Assembly (NCBI GenBank): GCA_030015575.1
Contig: JASDDO010000024.1
Coordinates: forward strand, 219,438,996-219,502,995
DNA: 64,000 bases
DNA from: Agapanthus africanus
Lineage: Eukaryota > Streptophyta > Magnoliopsida > Asparagales > Amaryllidaceae
Direction: 5' to 3'
Shown: positions 33,880 through 45,333 of the stretch, one piece after another
How the letters are laid out: each line of letters starts with the position of its first letter
Position numbering within the stretch: position 1 is the first letter of the stretch
The notes under the pieces: generated by a model
Seen by the model: the letters and a program-made list of their open reading frames with translations, nothing else
What the model was told of the DNA's origin: nothing
The model's database searches: none
Program-made: the position numbers and the translations under genes

Positions 33880-34200
33880 TTGGCATCAGCATTGCTGCAC
33901 TGGAATAATGCCAGAAGCAACTGATCATTTGCCCCAGAAGGACTTGGGATTTGATTTTTGGGTCGGCATCAGCACCACTAACACTGAAGCAATGCCAGGA
34001 GCAACTCATCATTTGCCGTTGGGAAAACTTAGGATTTGGGTTTTCGGTTGGCATCAGCACCGCTAACACTGAAGTGAAATGCCAGGAGCGACTCATCATT
34101 TGCCGTTGGGAAAACTTGGAATTTGGGTTTTTGGTCGGCATCAGCACCGCTAACACTGAAGTGAAATACCAGGAGCGACTCATCATTTGCCGTTGCCCGT
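33880..34200. repeat. ~86-bp tandem repeat, four copies, in Tat 3' spacer
   Basis: Units begin 'tcggcatcagcaccgctaacactgaag' at about 33880, 33964, 34050 and 34136, and end '..atttgccgttgggaaaacttgg'. A third, looser set of 'tctccctacgagtcg.ggggatctc' units follows at 34275-34440. Confidence 0.85.
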
Positions 34201-34713
34201 TGGGGAGCGATGGTTCAGGAGACAAGTTTAGATCCCTATCACCTAAGGCTTTTCAATTTTATGAACCGTAAGGGTCTCATAAAAGCATTTTCTCCCTACG
34301 AGTCGAGGGGATCTCGCAGGTGTATTTCTCCCTAAGAATCGTGGGGATTCCTAAGTGTGTTGCTCCTTTGTGAGTCGTAAGGATCTCACGCGGGGATTTT
34401 CTCCTCACAAGGTCGAGAGGACTTTGCGAGTGTATTTCATCTTTTTTCACGAGTTTGCGCCCTTTCGGGTTTTCACAAACTCGCCGGCACTGATGTTTTT
34501 ACTCATGGAGCCCTTTCGGGTTTTCATCCGTGCCCGTTTTGCTTGTGGACATACCTTTTTTTTTTAGGCCGGTGGGACTTTAAATGTAGTCTCGCCGGTG
34601 GGACCTTGGAAGAGATAGGGGTTGTCTACGCCTGTGGATTGTATACGGTTTTACAGGATGTATGATCCAGACCGTAGGCCCAGTGTGCTCAATTCGTCTG
34701 CGACTTGGAGCAT

Positions 34714-35694
34714 TTACGCATAGTATTTCATGAGATATCGGCCATTGATGGGTGGCATGGGCCTTTCGCCCTCGGCATTTATCAGCTGGTAGGACCCTCC
34801 ATCGAACGCCTTCTCGATAACGTATGGTCCTTCCCAGTTTGGCTCAAATTTTTCTTTGGCATGTCGATTGGGGATGATCGGTCTTTTGAGAACCAACACC
34901 AATTCTCCTTTCTTAAAAGCACGGAGACGAGTCATCTTGTCATAGGCCCGTGACATTTGGGCTCGGTACAGCTCCAGATTTTGCTGTACTGCGAGCCTCT
35001 TTTCTTCGAGGGCGTCGAGCTCTTCGAGCCGGAGGGGCACATTTTCCCCCGCCGTCAACTCGTGCTGAACGACCATTCTTAAGCTTGGAATTTTGATTTC
35101 GAAGGAGAGGATCGCCTCCACTCCGAAGAGTAACGAGTATGGAGTGGACTGAGTTGGAGTACGGTGCATGGTACGATATGCTCACAACGCCTCGTGAAGT
35201 TTGAGATTCCAGTCTCTCTTGTTGGCTCAAGTATTTTTCCTCAGGAGCCTGCACAGAGTTTTATTGAAGGCTTCGGCTAGCCCATTAGCTCTTGGATTAT
35301 AGATGGAGGAATATCTCCAGTCTATTTTGTGTTGGGTAGCGAACCTTGAGACTTTGAAGCTCTTAAAAGAAGGTCCGTTGTCAGAAATGATTTTTCTTGG
35401 TGTACCGAAGCGGTATAGAATATTATGCCGGAAGAATGTCAGAATATCTTCTGTCTTGACTTCTTTTAGCGAGACAGCTTTAGCCCATCTGGAGAAATAG
35501 TCGGTTGCGGCCAATATGAACCGGTGGCCTTTGGATGACGGAGGATCAATTGGGCCAACTATGTTGGTACCCCAAACTTCGAAAGGCCACGACGCCACCG
35601 TAGGATGCAACGGATTGGGATGCCTGTGAATGAAATCATCGTGAATTTTGCAGAGATGGCATTTCTTTGCATGCTCTTCGCAATCCCCTATCAT
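34714..35694 (-). pseudogene. Tat-lineage integrase, core and C-terminus (decayed)
   Basis: The N-terminal zinc ligands end CEEHAKKCHLCKIHDD. The core follows: ILAATDYFSRWAKAV (first Asp), KIISDNGPSFKSF (second Asp) and SIYNPRANGLAEAFNKTL (Glu in the AEA position). A second frame (35169-34714) carries MHRTPTQSTPYSLLFGVEA and the GPY/F-like FEPNWEGPYVIEKAF, ending NGRYLMKYYA. These are typical of Tat/Athila integrases, which lack a chromodomain. A frameshift and stop separate the two frames near 35200. Confidence 0.9.
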
Positions 35695-37039
35695 AGTAGG
35701 CCAGTAATATCCAAGCCGTTTTGATCTGAAGCTGCATTTTGGGGTCGGACTGGTGAGTCCCGCAGACGCCCAAGTGAACTTCTTTCATGACTTTTTGGGC
35801 TTCGGCCGATGACAGGCACCTGAGCCAGAGTTGGTCATATGATCTGCGGTATAGCGTATTATTTATAAACACGTATCGAAGAGCTCTCTTCTTCAGCCAA
35901 ATCCTCGTAGATTTTTCTTCGGGCAGCTTGTCGTATCGAAGGTACTCTATGAAGGGTTCTCTCCAATCGGGCTCGTCTTGAATGATCGAAGCCTCCTCGG
36001 CAGGATTGTTCTCTTGTTCTATGCTTTCTTCTTCACGCAAAGAGACTGGATGCAGAATTTTCCGGATTCTGACTGTGGTTAGAATTTCATCCATGTTAGG
36101 ATCAGCTAGCTCTTTAGCTAGGCGATCGAGTATGTCGGCTTTTCCATTCAACGCTCAAGGGACTCTCATTAGTTCAATGCGAGTGAACTGTTTCATGAGT
36201 TCCACCACTCGGCTTCTATATCGAGCTAACTCGGGTTTGTATATCTTATAGTCGCCGCTTACTTGGTTGACGACAAGCTGGGAATCACCGTAAACCCGTA
36301 GGCGAAGGGTTCCCATTTCTATGGCGAGCTCCAGAAAAGCTATCAGAGCTTCATACTCAGCCTCGTTGTTTGTGCGAGGCTCGGTGAGAACGAAAGAACG
36401 TCGTAGGGTTCCTCCCGATGGCGTGACGTACACCAATCCTATCCATGCTTTTATCTCCGGGATGCTTGATTTGCCGTAGCTCCTCATTGATGAAGCTCCA
36501 TCGAAGTAGAGCTCCCAACATGGCTCATCATCCTCGAGTTGCAGCACTTGATCGTCGGGTAACTCACAATTGAGTGGCGACCCTTCTGGTATTGGATGAG
36601 CAGCAAGGAAGTCGGCGAGGGCTTGCCCTTTTACTACTTTCTGAGGAGTATAGATTATGTCAAATTCAAGAAGCATGATAACCCATCTCGCCATTCTATC
36701 GGCTAGGCTTGCTTTGGTCATCAAGTGTTTGAGCGGGTCGACCTTAGAGATCAGCATAACCCGATGAGTAAGCAGATAGTGCCTCAGCTTCTTCACAGCG
36801 AATATCAGAGCCAGGCATTGCTTTTCGATCGAGGAATAGCTGTGTTCCGCCCCGACTAAAGTTCGACTGAAGTAGTAGAGGGCATTCTCTTTTCCCTCCT
36901 TGTTGTTCTGGGCAAGGAGTGCACCGAGTGACTCATCTAGCGCGGCAGTATAGAGAATCAACGGTTTATTTTGAATAGGGTAGCAAGCACTGGAGGGTGC
37001 AACAGGTACTGTTTGATGCTTTCGAACGCTTCTTGACAT
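35640..37039 (-). pseudogene. Tat-lineage tandem RNase H domains and integrase linker
   Basis: The first RNase H resembles the retroviral-type Ty3 domain: LILYTAALDESLGALLAQ, IEKQCLALIFAVKKLRHYL. A second, archaeal-type RNase H follows with WELYFDGASS, NNEAEYEALIAFLELA and VYGDSQLVVNQVSG. Tandem RNase H domains are the diagnostic feature of the Tat lineage. The frame then passes NGKADILDRLAKEL into the integrase zinc finger (EVHLGVCGTHQ), with a stop between 36151 and 36155 and a frameshift near 35690. Confidence 0.9.
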
Positions 37040-38544
37040 TCGTCATCCTAGACAAAAGGGGATCCTTTCTTCATAATCTTCGAGAAGGGCCTACATCTCC
37101 CTGATAAATTTGAGATAAACCTTCGTATATAAGCAAGCTTGCCTTGAAAGGATCTTAGCTACGTCAGATTCTTCAGAGGGGGCATCTCCATGATGGCCTT
37201 TATCTTGGATGGGTCAACTTTGATCCCTCGATATCGGACTATGAAGCCCAGGAATTTTCCCGATGACACGCCAAAAGTTCACTTCAGAGGATTCATCTTC
37301 AGATCGTATTCCCTCAGTCTAGTGAAAACGGTCCTGAGATCTTGGATGTGATCGGCCTTGGTTTTAGTTTTGACGACCAAATCATCAATATAACATTCGA
37401 CGGCTTTATGGATCAGGTCATCAAAGATATTGGTCATTGCCCTTTGATATGTAGCACCTGCGTTCTTTAATCCGAATGGTATCACCTTGTAGCAGTATAT
37501 CCCGATCGGGGTTCGAAATGCTGTGTGTTTCTCATCCTCGGTCGACATCTTGATTTGATTATATCCAGAAGAGTCATTCATGAAAGTGAACAGCTCGTAA
37601 TTTAAGGTATCATCGACCATCATTTCCATGACCGGAAGTGGGAAATCGTCTTTAGGACATGCCTTATTGAGATCCCTAAAATTGACGCAAACTCGTATCT
37701 GCCCGTTCTTCTTTTTCACTGGGACGGTGCACGCAATCCAGTCCGCGCATTTCTCTTCCCTAATGAAGCCGGCATCGATGAGTTTCTTGGTTTCCTCGAT
37801 GACCTTTTCTTCCAGCTCCCTTCTTATTCTTCGAGGAGCTTGTTTGACAGGCTTGGCATCAGGAGATATAGCCAGCTCATGCACGGTCACTTCAGGGGAG
37901 AGGCCAGGCATTTCTTTGTACGTCCACGCGAAGCAGTCGGCGAACTCATGTAGCAGGGCAATTATCCGCTCTTTCATTTTCTCCGACAAGAGTGAGCTGA
38001 TGTAGGCCGGCCTTGGATTATCTGGCATTCCCAAATCGATCTCGATTAGCTCATCGAAGGTTGCTTGTCCGCCATCTTCGAGCTCTTGAGGAGCTTCTTC
38101 TGGCTCGGCTATCTCGTCATCATCATTTGACCTTTCGCTGGCTTCACCAACATGGATCGTATAGCATGCCTTGGGATTAGGCTGGATGAAACCTATTCCT
38201 TGTTTATCTGGAATTCGTCCATCGATGAGTGCTCGAACTTGAGGCGAATGCCATAGCCCTTCGTAAAACTTCGCTTCGGAGTCCGTTTGATATAGCCGAC
38301 ATCCACACTTTTTTAAGTATTCCCGCATCTCATGAGCATAATATATTCGATTGAGGACGGCCCTTATGCCTCTCTCGAATGGAAGGCACGCGACAGAAAA
38401 ATCGTCCGGGTGCACAACAGGATTTGACCCATAAAACAGGATGCCCTTCTGTTCACTTTTCCTTTCGGGAACGTAGAAAGTTTTCAGCTGGTCTACGGTG
38501 GAGACTGACAATGGATTGAGCTCTTTCCACATCTGCTCTGGCAC
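37040..38544 (-). pseudogene. Tat-lineage reverse transcriptase (decayed)
   Basis: RT motifs in order: WTYKEMPGLSPEVTVHELAI, VPVKKKNGQIRVCVNFRDLN, FMNDSSGYNQIKM, TAFRTPIGIYCYKVIPFGLK and the catalytic box YIDDLVVKTK. In the palm, MNDSSGYNQI stands where MDAFSGYNQI-type text is usual. The open frame ends at MNPLK (37279). The thumb and connection (for example LRSFQGKLAYIRRFI) continue to 37040 with stops. The upstream half links to the protease through 38545-38984. Confidence 0.9.
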
Positions 38545-38984
38545 CCTTGTGACGGCTAGGGACCCTTCTACAATTTCGAAGGCCTCTCGTACTTTTGCTC
38601 ATTGTGTGGGGGCCAGTCTGCACAGCTGTTGCAAGACGGGTTTTATTCCTCCGACTCTTCAGTGCCGCTGCCTAAACGAGAGCGGATTTTGCTTTCGAAC
38701 GGGCCTTCAGTATCAGATTCGTCCGTATCGCTACCGAAATGAGGGCGAGTTTTACGGAAGGACGGACTTCCGGCATCGGACTCATCAGTGTCACTGCCGA
38801 AACGCGGACGCACTTAGGGGTTTTTGCTTTTGAAAGTGACAGCCGACTCAGATTTGCCTTTGAGTTTCGGGACCGTTCTGTGTTTGGTCAGCTGTAGCTC
38901 AGTATTTTGGGGCTTCATAAAGTACCAAGAATCCTCATATCAGACTTCATGCACACCGAACGGCTGTATGTCTCCGTCAATGCG

Positions 38985-41026
38985 TCATTCTTCGCCATTT
39001 TTAGTATACTTCATGCATTGATGGAGAGTTGACGGAATGATGCCGTAATCGTGGAGCCACGGCCGTTCCAAGAGAATTTTATAAGACGTGTCAGCATCGA
39101 TCACGTATATCTTAGTTTTGGTCTGCAGATCCCCAAATTTGATTGGCAGAGCTATAGATCTCAGAACTTGCTGGCAATTTTGATTGAAGCCTTGAATGAC
39201 AATCCTTTCCCTTGACAGGTATCGGACGTCCATTGACAAACTCTTCAGATTTCGCAAGTTCATGATGTTCACTGAGGACCCTGGATTAATTAATATGTGA
39301 TTAATCCGGTCTCCGTCGCCGTATCCTGTCACGTAAAGCGGCCGATTATGCTCAGCCGTTCCCAGTAGCAAGTCTTCATCCTTAAATGTGACTAGGGCGG
39401 CATGCAGAGCATACTGGGCTTCTTTCATATTAATTTCCAAAAAGCGAGCCTGATACCGCTTGGGGTTTTGTAGAGCGTGAATGAGAACATCTCTAAGCTC
39501 TTTAGATAGGACCAAGGCATCGTAGATGCTCAGGAGAGACGGAAACTTCCGGAGATGAGCCAAGGCATCGTAGATGCTCAGGAGAGACGGAAACTTCCGG
39601 AGATGAGCCAAGACATTGCAGTCCACTGAGGAAGGACTTGAGTTTTCATTAGCCGGTTCTCTGCCATCTTCCTCATTAGCCACATGTTTTTCCTTTCCTT
39701 TTGGGGCGTTGCCCTGATTTGGCGGCAGAGCCTTGCCGCATTTGAGCTGGATTTGGTTGGCCTTTGTGACGAGCTCCTCGTCCTCTTCAGGAAACCAGAT
39801 CTCCTCTTCAGAGTCGCTTCCAAGATGGATGGCGTAGCAGGTCACTATAAGGATCTCTTCATTGGAGTTTTCTTCTAGCTCCTCCAAAATCTCAGCTGCT
39901 TTTATAGGGAAGAACTCCTTCAATTGAATTAGAGTTATTTCCTTTTGTTCATAGTCTTCAAGGGAATCAATATATTTTTGAATGGTCGATCTCCCTGCAG
40001 ACTCTTTTTCGCGTCGAGCTTCACTTTGATTCTTCTTGAGCTTTTTTGATTTTGAACATGATGGAGCCGAATTGGCAGCTGGAATGGTAGGCTTCTTCTG
40101 CCCTTCCCATTCTGTTATGGGCTCTTTCCGAAGTAACTTTAGCATCTTCTTCGTCTTATCAGATATGTACGTACTCCACGGAGGACGCGGTGAGTCAGTT
40201 TCATTTCTCACGGCAGCGGGTTCAGCTGTCTGCTCCCAGAAAGCTTCAGCTTTTGTATAAAATTGGTGGTTGCAACTTGATTGTTTACCAACACACTCTT
40301 CGACAACTCGATCTCTCCAGTCTTGTACTGCTTCTTGACCCAGTCTTTGAAAATATAGCAATTCTCGATCGCATGGCTCACTACTCTGTGGTACGGGAAA
40401 TACAAGGGATTGTCGGTCATTTTTGCTTCGTGGGGTCTCTTCGACTCCGGCAATTGTAGATCATTGTTCAAGGTATCTTTGAATATCTTGCGGACCTTGT
40501 CCCTTATGAAAGAGTAAACCTTGTTCTTTTTCTCCTCTAGGGAAGACCCTTCTCCTCCCAGCAATGGCTTTCGAGACCGGTTGGTTTTGGAATCGCTTGC
40601 CTTTCGCTTGTCTTCATTGTCGGACGGATTGAAGACATTGGTATTGTTGGAATTCCCGCTTTTACGATTTTCGTCCCGCTTGCTTTTCCAAGTCTTATCT
40701 CTCTGAGAGTCCGAGGTAGACTCTTACTTTGAGCGTTCCAGCATTTGGATTTTCTTGGTCAGCTCCTGAAACGTCTTGAGGCCTGCTGTACACAAGAATG
40801 GGACCATCCAATTGCTGAGGTTCCCAATGAGGAGGATGATGGACTGGTCCCGCTCTAGCGGTGGTTCACACTTGACAGTGAGGTTGCGCAATCGGGCAAT
40901 AAAGTCTGTGTTGCTTTCGTTTTTCCCCGGCTTGGTTCTCACGAGGTTAGCAATGAAGATTTTCACTCATGAATCTTTGACGAAACAAAGACTCCATTTG
41001 GGCAAAAGTAATGACGGACCCATATG
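38985..41026 (-). pseudogene. Tat-lineage gag and protease, 5'-truncated
   Basis: Pieces in element order are MESLFRQRFMSENL near 41000, capsid end (DFIARLRNLTVKCEPPLERD), a zinc-finger-like YHRVVSHAIENCYIFKDWV, an acidic spacer, and protease (DRINHILINPGSSVNIMNLR). The family protease motif is usually ID.GSS, so the Asp appears replaced by Asn. A perfect 48-bp tandem duplication lies inside the open frame. Frameshifts lie near 40210, 40720 and 40970. The gene is cut at 41026 by the LARD-like LTR; the rest of gag, the PBS and the 5' LTR are absent from the window. Confidence 0.85.
39513..39608. repeat. Perfect 48-bp tandem duplication in Tat gag
   Basis: 39513-39560 and 39561-39608 are identical by eye. 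The duplication adds 16 codons (AHLRKFPSLLSIYDAL twice) without breaking the frame. Confidence 0.92.
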
Positions 41027-43846
41027 TGTAACATTTCAGAAAAATAAAATATTATTTTTGGGAATTTTTATAATTAAATAATAAATATATTGAATATTTT
41101 AATATTTCGGTATAGTTAAATAACGATAAATTAGGAAAAATTTTGGAAAATTATAGAAATTACTATAAAGAGGGTGCTTTATGTGCTTTATGCAAATTAT
41201 AAGTTTTTATGATTAATTATACACTATTTAGTGCTAATCGCGATTAAATATCGCTAATCGCGCATAAGCTTGTTTTGTGCAAAACATGCACAATGTCAAA
41301 TTACACTTGTTACATTTTCTCATGACTTTCTCTTCATTTTCATTTCATGGTTGTTGTTTTAAATAAAGAAAACAAAAGAAAACAAAAGAAAAAGGAAATG
41401 ATAAAATATTGAAGTATGGGCATGAAAGAGAAGGGGGGTTGTCTTTGACCTTGGTCTTGGCTTTTGTCTCCATTCTCTTCATCTTTCTTTCTCCCATAGC
41501 AGCACTTCATCTCCCTCTCCTATTCAACCCTCATAAACACCCTCAATCCCACATCAAAACCCCATCCCCATTTCAATAAAAAGATGCACAAGCCCACTAG
41601 TAACATTTTGGACCAAGAAAGCAAGGATTTTGGACACTTGGGGCAACTCAAGAATTTTCTTGAGTTGCCAAATGAGATAATTTCCGAACCATTAGTGTAG
41701 TATTTAGTTTACTTTAGCTTCCATGCATGTTTAGAAGTGATTAGGCGATGTTTAGCGGGGTTTCGAAATTCCTAGAAAAGGATTAGGGTTTGAATTGATT
41801 CCAAAAGCGTAATTGAGGTTAGTAGTGACCCTAAACCCTTTTAGTGATATCATATTAGACCCAAAACCAGAGAAAAACCCCAATTCACGAACTTTGAAAT
41901 TCTGCCGATATCGTATTTTGTGGAAATTGTGTGGAAAAATGAAATCTGCTAACACCCGGGGACCTGGAAAATTATTTAGCAAACACTGAGAGATAATCAG
42001 GCACCCAGGAAGCTTTACCCAAAACCCTAACCCCTACTTCCCCTACTTGGCAGCATTTTTATTCTTCCTGGCTGCAATTTGCGGCCAGGCTAGGGAAAAA
42101 TCCCTTCGTGTTATTTCCAGGGCTTTATCTCATGTAAATTAGACCATCCATATGTGCAAAATTGGCTAATTTCACTTAGGGTAAAATCTGGGACCATTTT
42201 CATGAGTTGCTGTTTTGATTCGGGGTTATATTTTTCGTATTTTGGATTCTGGATTTTAGTATTTGTGTTTTACCACGATCACTTGACGTTTGTACGTCTA
42301 TATCGAGTGTTATTTGGTGGTTTTGAAGGCGTAGTCCATAGGTACTAACCTATAGGCTTTTAGCGTGTCGTTTTGGTTTAGAATTGGGTTTTAATGCGGC
42401 ACGATACGTTATGATGTGTAGGTACCCCTACGAGGACATCGAGACGAAAAGCAAGCGCGTGGCGACGTCGGCAACGGCAAGCGAAAAGCAAGGTGAGTAG
42501 ATTATATCTACGGGGGAAGTCGGGTGGATGGCGTATAGCACCCCCGCAGTTCGTAGTGTAGTTGATAATATGTTATATATTTACATATGTGTTGTGAATT
42601 TGGAAGATAATGTCGTGGTTGATTTCTTAGTCGCGAACCATAGAATAGGTTTGCGCACACGCACCCCCTTGCATGCATTATTATTATTACTTGTGCGTAT
42701 ATGGGGACACACACACACACACACACATATATAGACACACACACATAGGTATGCGACTATGTATATATATACGTATAGCTATACTTGGATAATGAGGATA
42801 GTGGATGATATTTGGAGATGAGTCGATGAGATTAGGCTTGATGCCGTTAGATCGGTGATATGTTTTGGTTCGTATTATGAGATACGGCATGAGATTATAG
42901 CGGGTCTTTAGGCATGTGTTTTCATACATGTTGATATATATATATATATATATATATATAGATGGTATCAGTATGTACTAGACTTAGATCAATACCCCTA
43001 ATACATGATATGATGATAATGGATACCAGATGAATAATGAGATGAATGTGATATTTGACCCGTACCCAGATTTGGGATGCCGTACGACGGATTTACGTAC
43101 GAGCTATATATTGACGAGAGATCCGCACTCTTGACTCGAGAATGTCATAATATATATTGTATCGTATGTGATACTATTGAGGTAGGATCACAGACTATTA
43201 TATTTATACGTATCGACTCAGATTTAGGTGGTTTCCTTACCTGTCGATTAGTCCTGTAGTTTACTTGTAGATGTTAGACTAGACTCGAGTCATACCTATT
43301 TCAAAAACTAACGAATCGTGAGTATTTTAAAGACAGGCCAAGAGATACTACGGATATTTTCAAAGGATGTACTTTTTCATAAAAACACCGAAGCCCTATT
43401 TTCTAAACACCACGATTCGTGCAACTTTCAAATACCAAAAACTATATGACTCGTATATAGGAATGTATATTTCTTTATTGCTGAATTATTATTCATTTAC
43501 CATTTATTCTACTGCTCGCATTGCATTGCATGCTTATATGTTATTGATACATATTCCATTGTGCATATGACATATAGCATACCTGTATACCTACATGCTT
43601 ACACATATGCCTTTACATAGTTACATGTTCACCTTTATATGATGTTGTATGAATTTGGAGAATTTAGGAACCGCATGATATATTTTATAATTTGTTGCAG
43701 TTAAATGGCGATTTTTCCTTATATGCTCATATCACTGTTTTATGTTGTATATATTATATTCATGGATTTCGCATTGAGATATGGTTTTCATATGATATTT
43801 TCTGGATTGTTTTTCTCCTGCGTATATATATCAGTGGTATGAGACG

Positions 43847-43899
<53 letters not shown>

Positions 43900-45314
43900 A
43901 CCCATCGCATATATATATCAGTGGTATGAGACGCTGTTATATATATATATACACCGATATCATATATCACCATAATGATATATGCAAATATACTATTCAT
44001 TATATGTGTGGGCCTATATGGTCGATTAGAGGGGCCTATGTGCTCGGGGCCTATGTGCTCGATGTGAGGGGCCTATATGGTCGATGTGTGGGCCTATATG
44101 GTCGATGAGAGGGGCATATGTGCTCGATGTGAGGGGCCTATATGGTCGATGTGTGGGACTATATGGTCGATGAGAGGGGCCTATGTACTCGGGGCCTATG
44201 TGCTCGATGTGAGGGGCCTATATGGTCGATAAGAGGGGCCTATGTGCTCGGGGCCTATGTGCTCGATATTGGATATTGGATACATGAGATTTACTTGATA
44301 TTGAGATATTGAGATATATATTTTGTGTCGATACTTGACACTGATTTTCTGATGATTTCATTGATGATACTTAAATGTTTATACATAAATCTCACTATAT
44401 TAAGAAAACAGTTTTCTCATTCATGATGTCTTCTGTTTTCATTTTACCTCATTCATACCTCATATTTATGATATGTTGCTACCTGAGGCACTGACACGAG
44501 CACGTAGTATTACGCTTATGTTTAGATGTTTACCCTTGCTACCTTTTCATACTTCAGACTTTATCATATTGAGGATATGTATATATTACTGATCGTTTGA
44601 CCTAGGATTGAGTCATACATACGATTTCTTCTCTGTGATGTTTTCTACTCACGAGCTGGCAACTCACCCCCGTTGTGCCACAGTTTCTTGCAGGTTTTGC
44701 CGTACAGGTTTCGTTACGACTTTGCTGGCACACTGCTTTCCTTCTGGATGGTTGCTTTGGTAGGTGGGTTCACTTGCATCGTGACCACCATTGTACATTT
44801 ATTTATAACCAGTTGTATCTAGTAAAACTCCATCAACCAGACATGTATATGTATTTGACTTAGAGACCAGTTGTATATTCTTTCGACCTTAGAGTCGCGC
44901 GTTGTATTATTATGGGTTTTCATGTTGATTTGAGTTTCCTTTTCAGTTTTGATCCTCGCCCTTCGGTGTTGTATATTATATTGCTTGCGTGGTTATGACC
45001 GTCGATTGACGAAGAGCTAGCTCCCGCTTAGGGTTACCTTTTACCATTGTGCATATATTATTCATGTTGTACCCCGTTTGGGGCCAGTATTTACAAAGTA
45101 AACTCTGCCGAAATTTTCAGAAAAGTCTTGAGATTTTAAAAATGTATACTTCGGCTTATGTTATTAAAACCCCCTTGTTGTAAAACATGTTTTCCTCACT
45201 TCTTTCTTTAAATGGTTTAGATTTCTGGGATTTCTTGGCTTACTTGAATTAGATGGGGTCCTATAGACATTATATGATTCAAGTGCCAGTCACGTGCCAT
45301 TTCGGGTCGTGAAA
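41027..45314 (+). mobile_element. 5' LTR of LARD-like element (4.3 kb, undeleted form)
   Basis: Bases 41027-41922 align with the start of the 3' LTR and 44320-45314 with its end. The intervening 41923-44319 has no counterpart there. The terminal CA has become AA at 45313-45314. The unique part includes (TA)n and (CA)n tracts (42700-42960, 43850-43900) and a tandem 'gggcctatatggtcgatg' array. Confidence 0.88.
44015..44270. repeat. ~20-40 bp tandem repeat 'ggggcctatatggtcgatgtga'
   Basis: About ten to twelve head-to-tail units alternating 'cctatatggtcgatg' and 'cctatgtgctcg(atg)'. Present only in the 5' LTR because of the deletion in the 3' LTR. Confidence 0.88.
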
Positions 45315-45318
45315 AAGT

Positions 45319-45333
45319 TGGTATCAGAGAGCT
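45319..45333 (+). promoter_or_regulatory. LARD primer-binding site
   Basis: TGGTATCAGAGAGCT, iMet-type PBS, four bases inside the 5' LTR end. Confidence 0.8.

Larger units (their letters stand above)
31835..41026 (-). mobile_element. Tat-lineage Ty3/gypsy element, 5'-truncated
   Basis: The element holds the 3' LTR, PPT, a 1.4-kb non-coding spacer with three tandem arrays, IN, two RNase H domains, RT, PR and most of gag, all on the minus strand. The large repeat-bearing spacer between pol and the 3' LTR is a known Tat/Ogre trait. The 5' end is lost at the junction with the LARD-like element at 41027. Confidence 0.88.
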
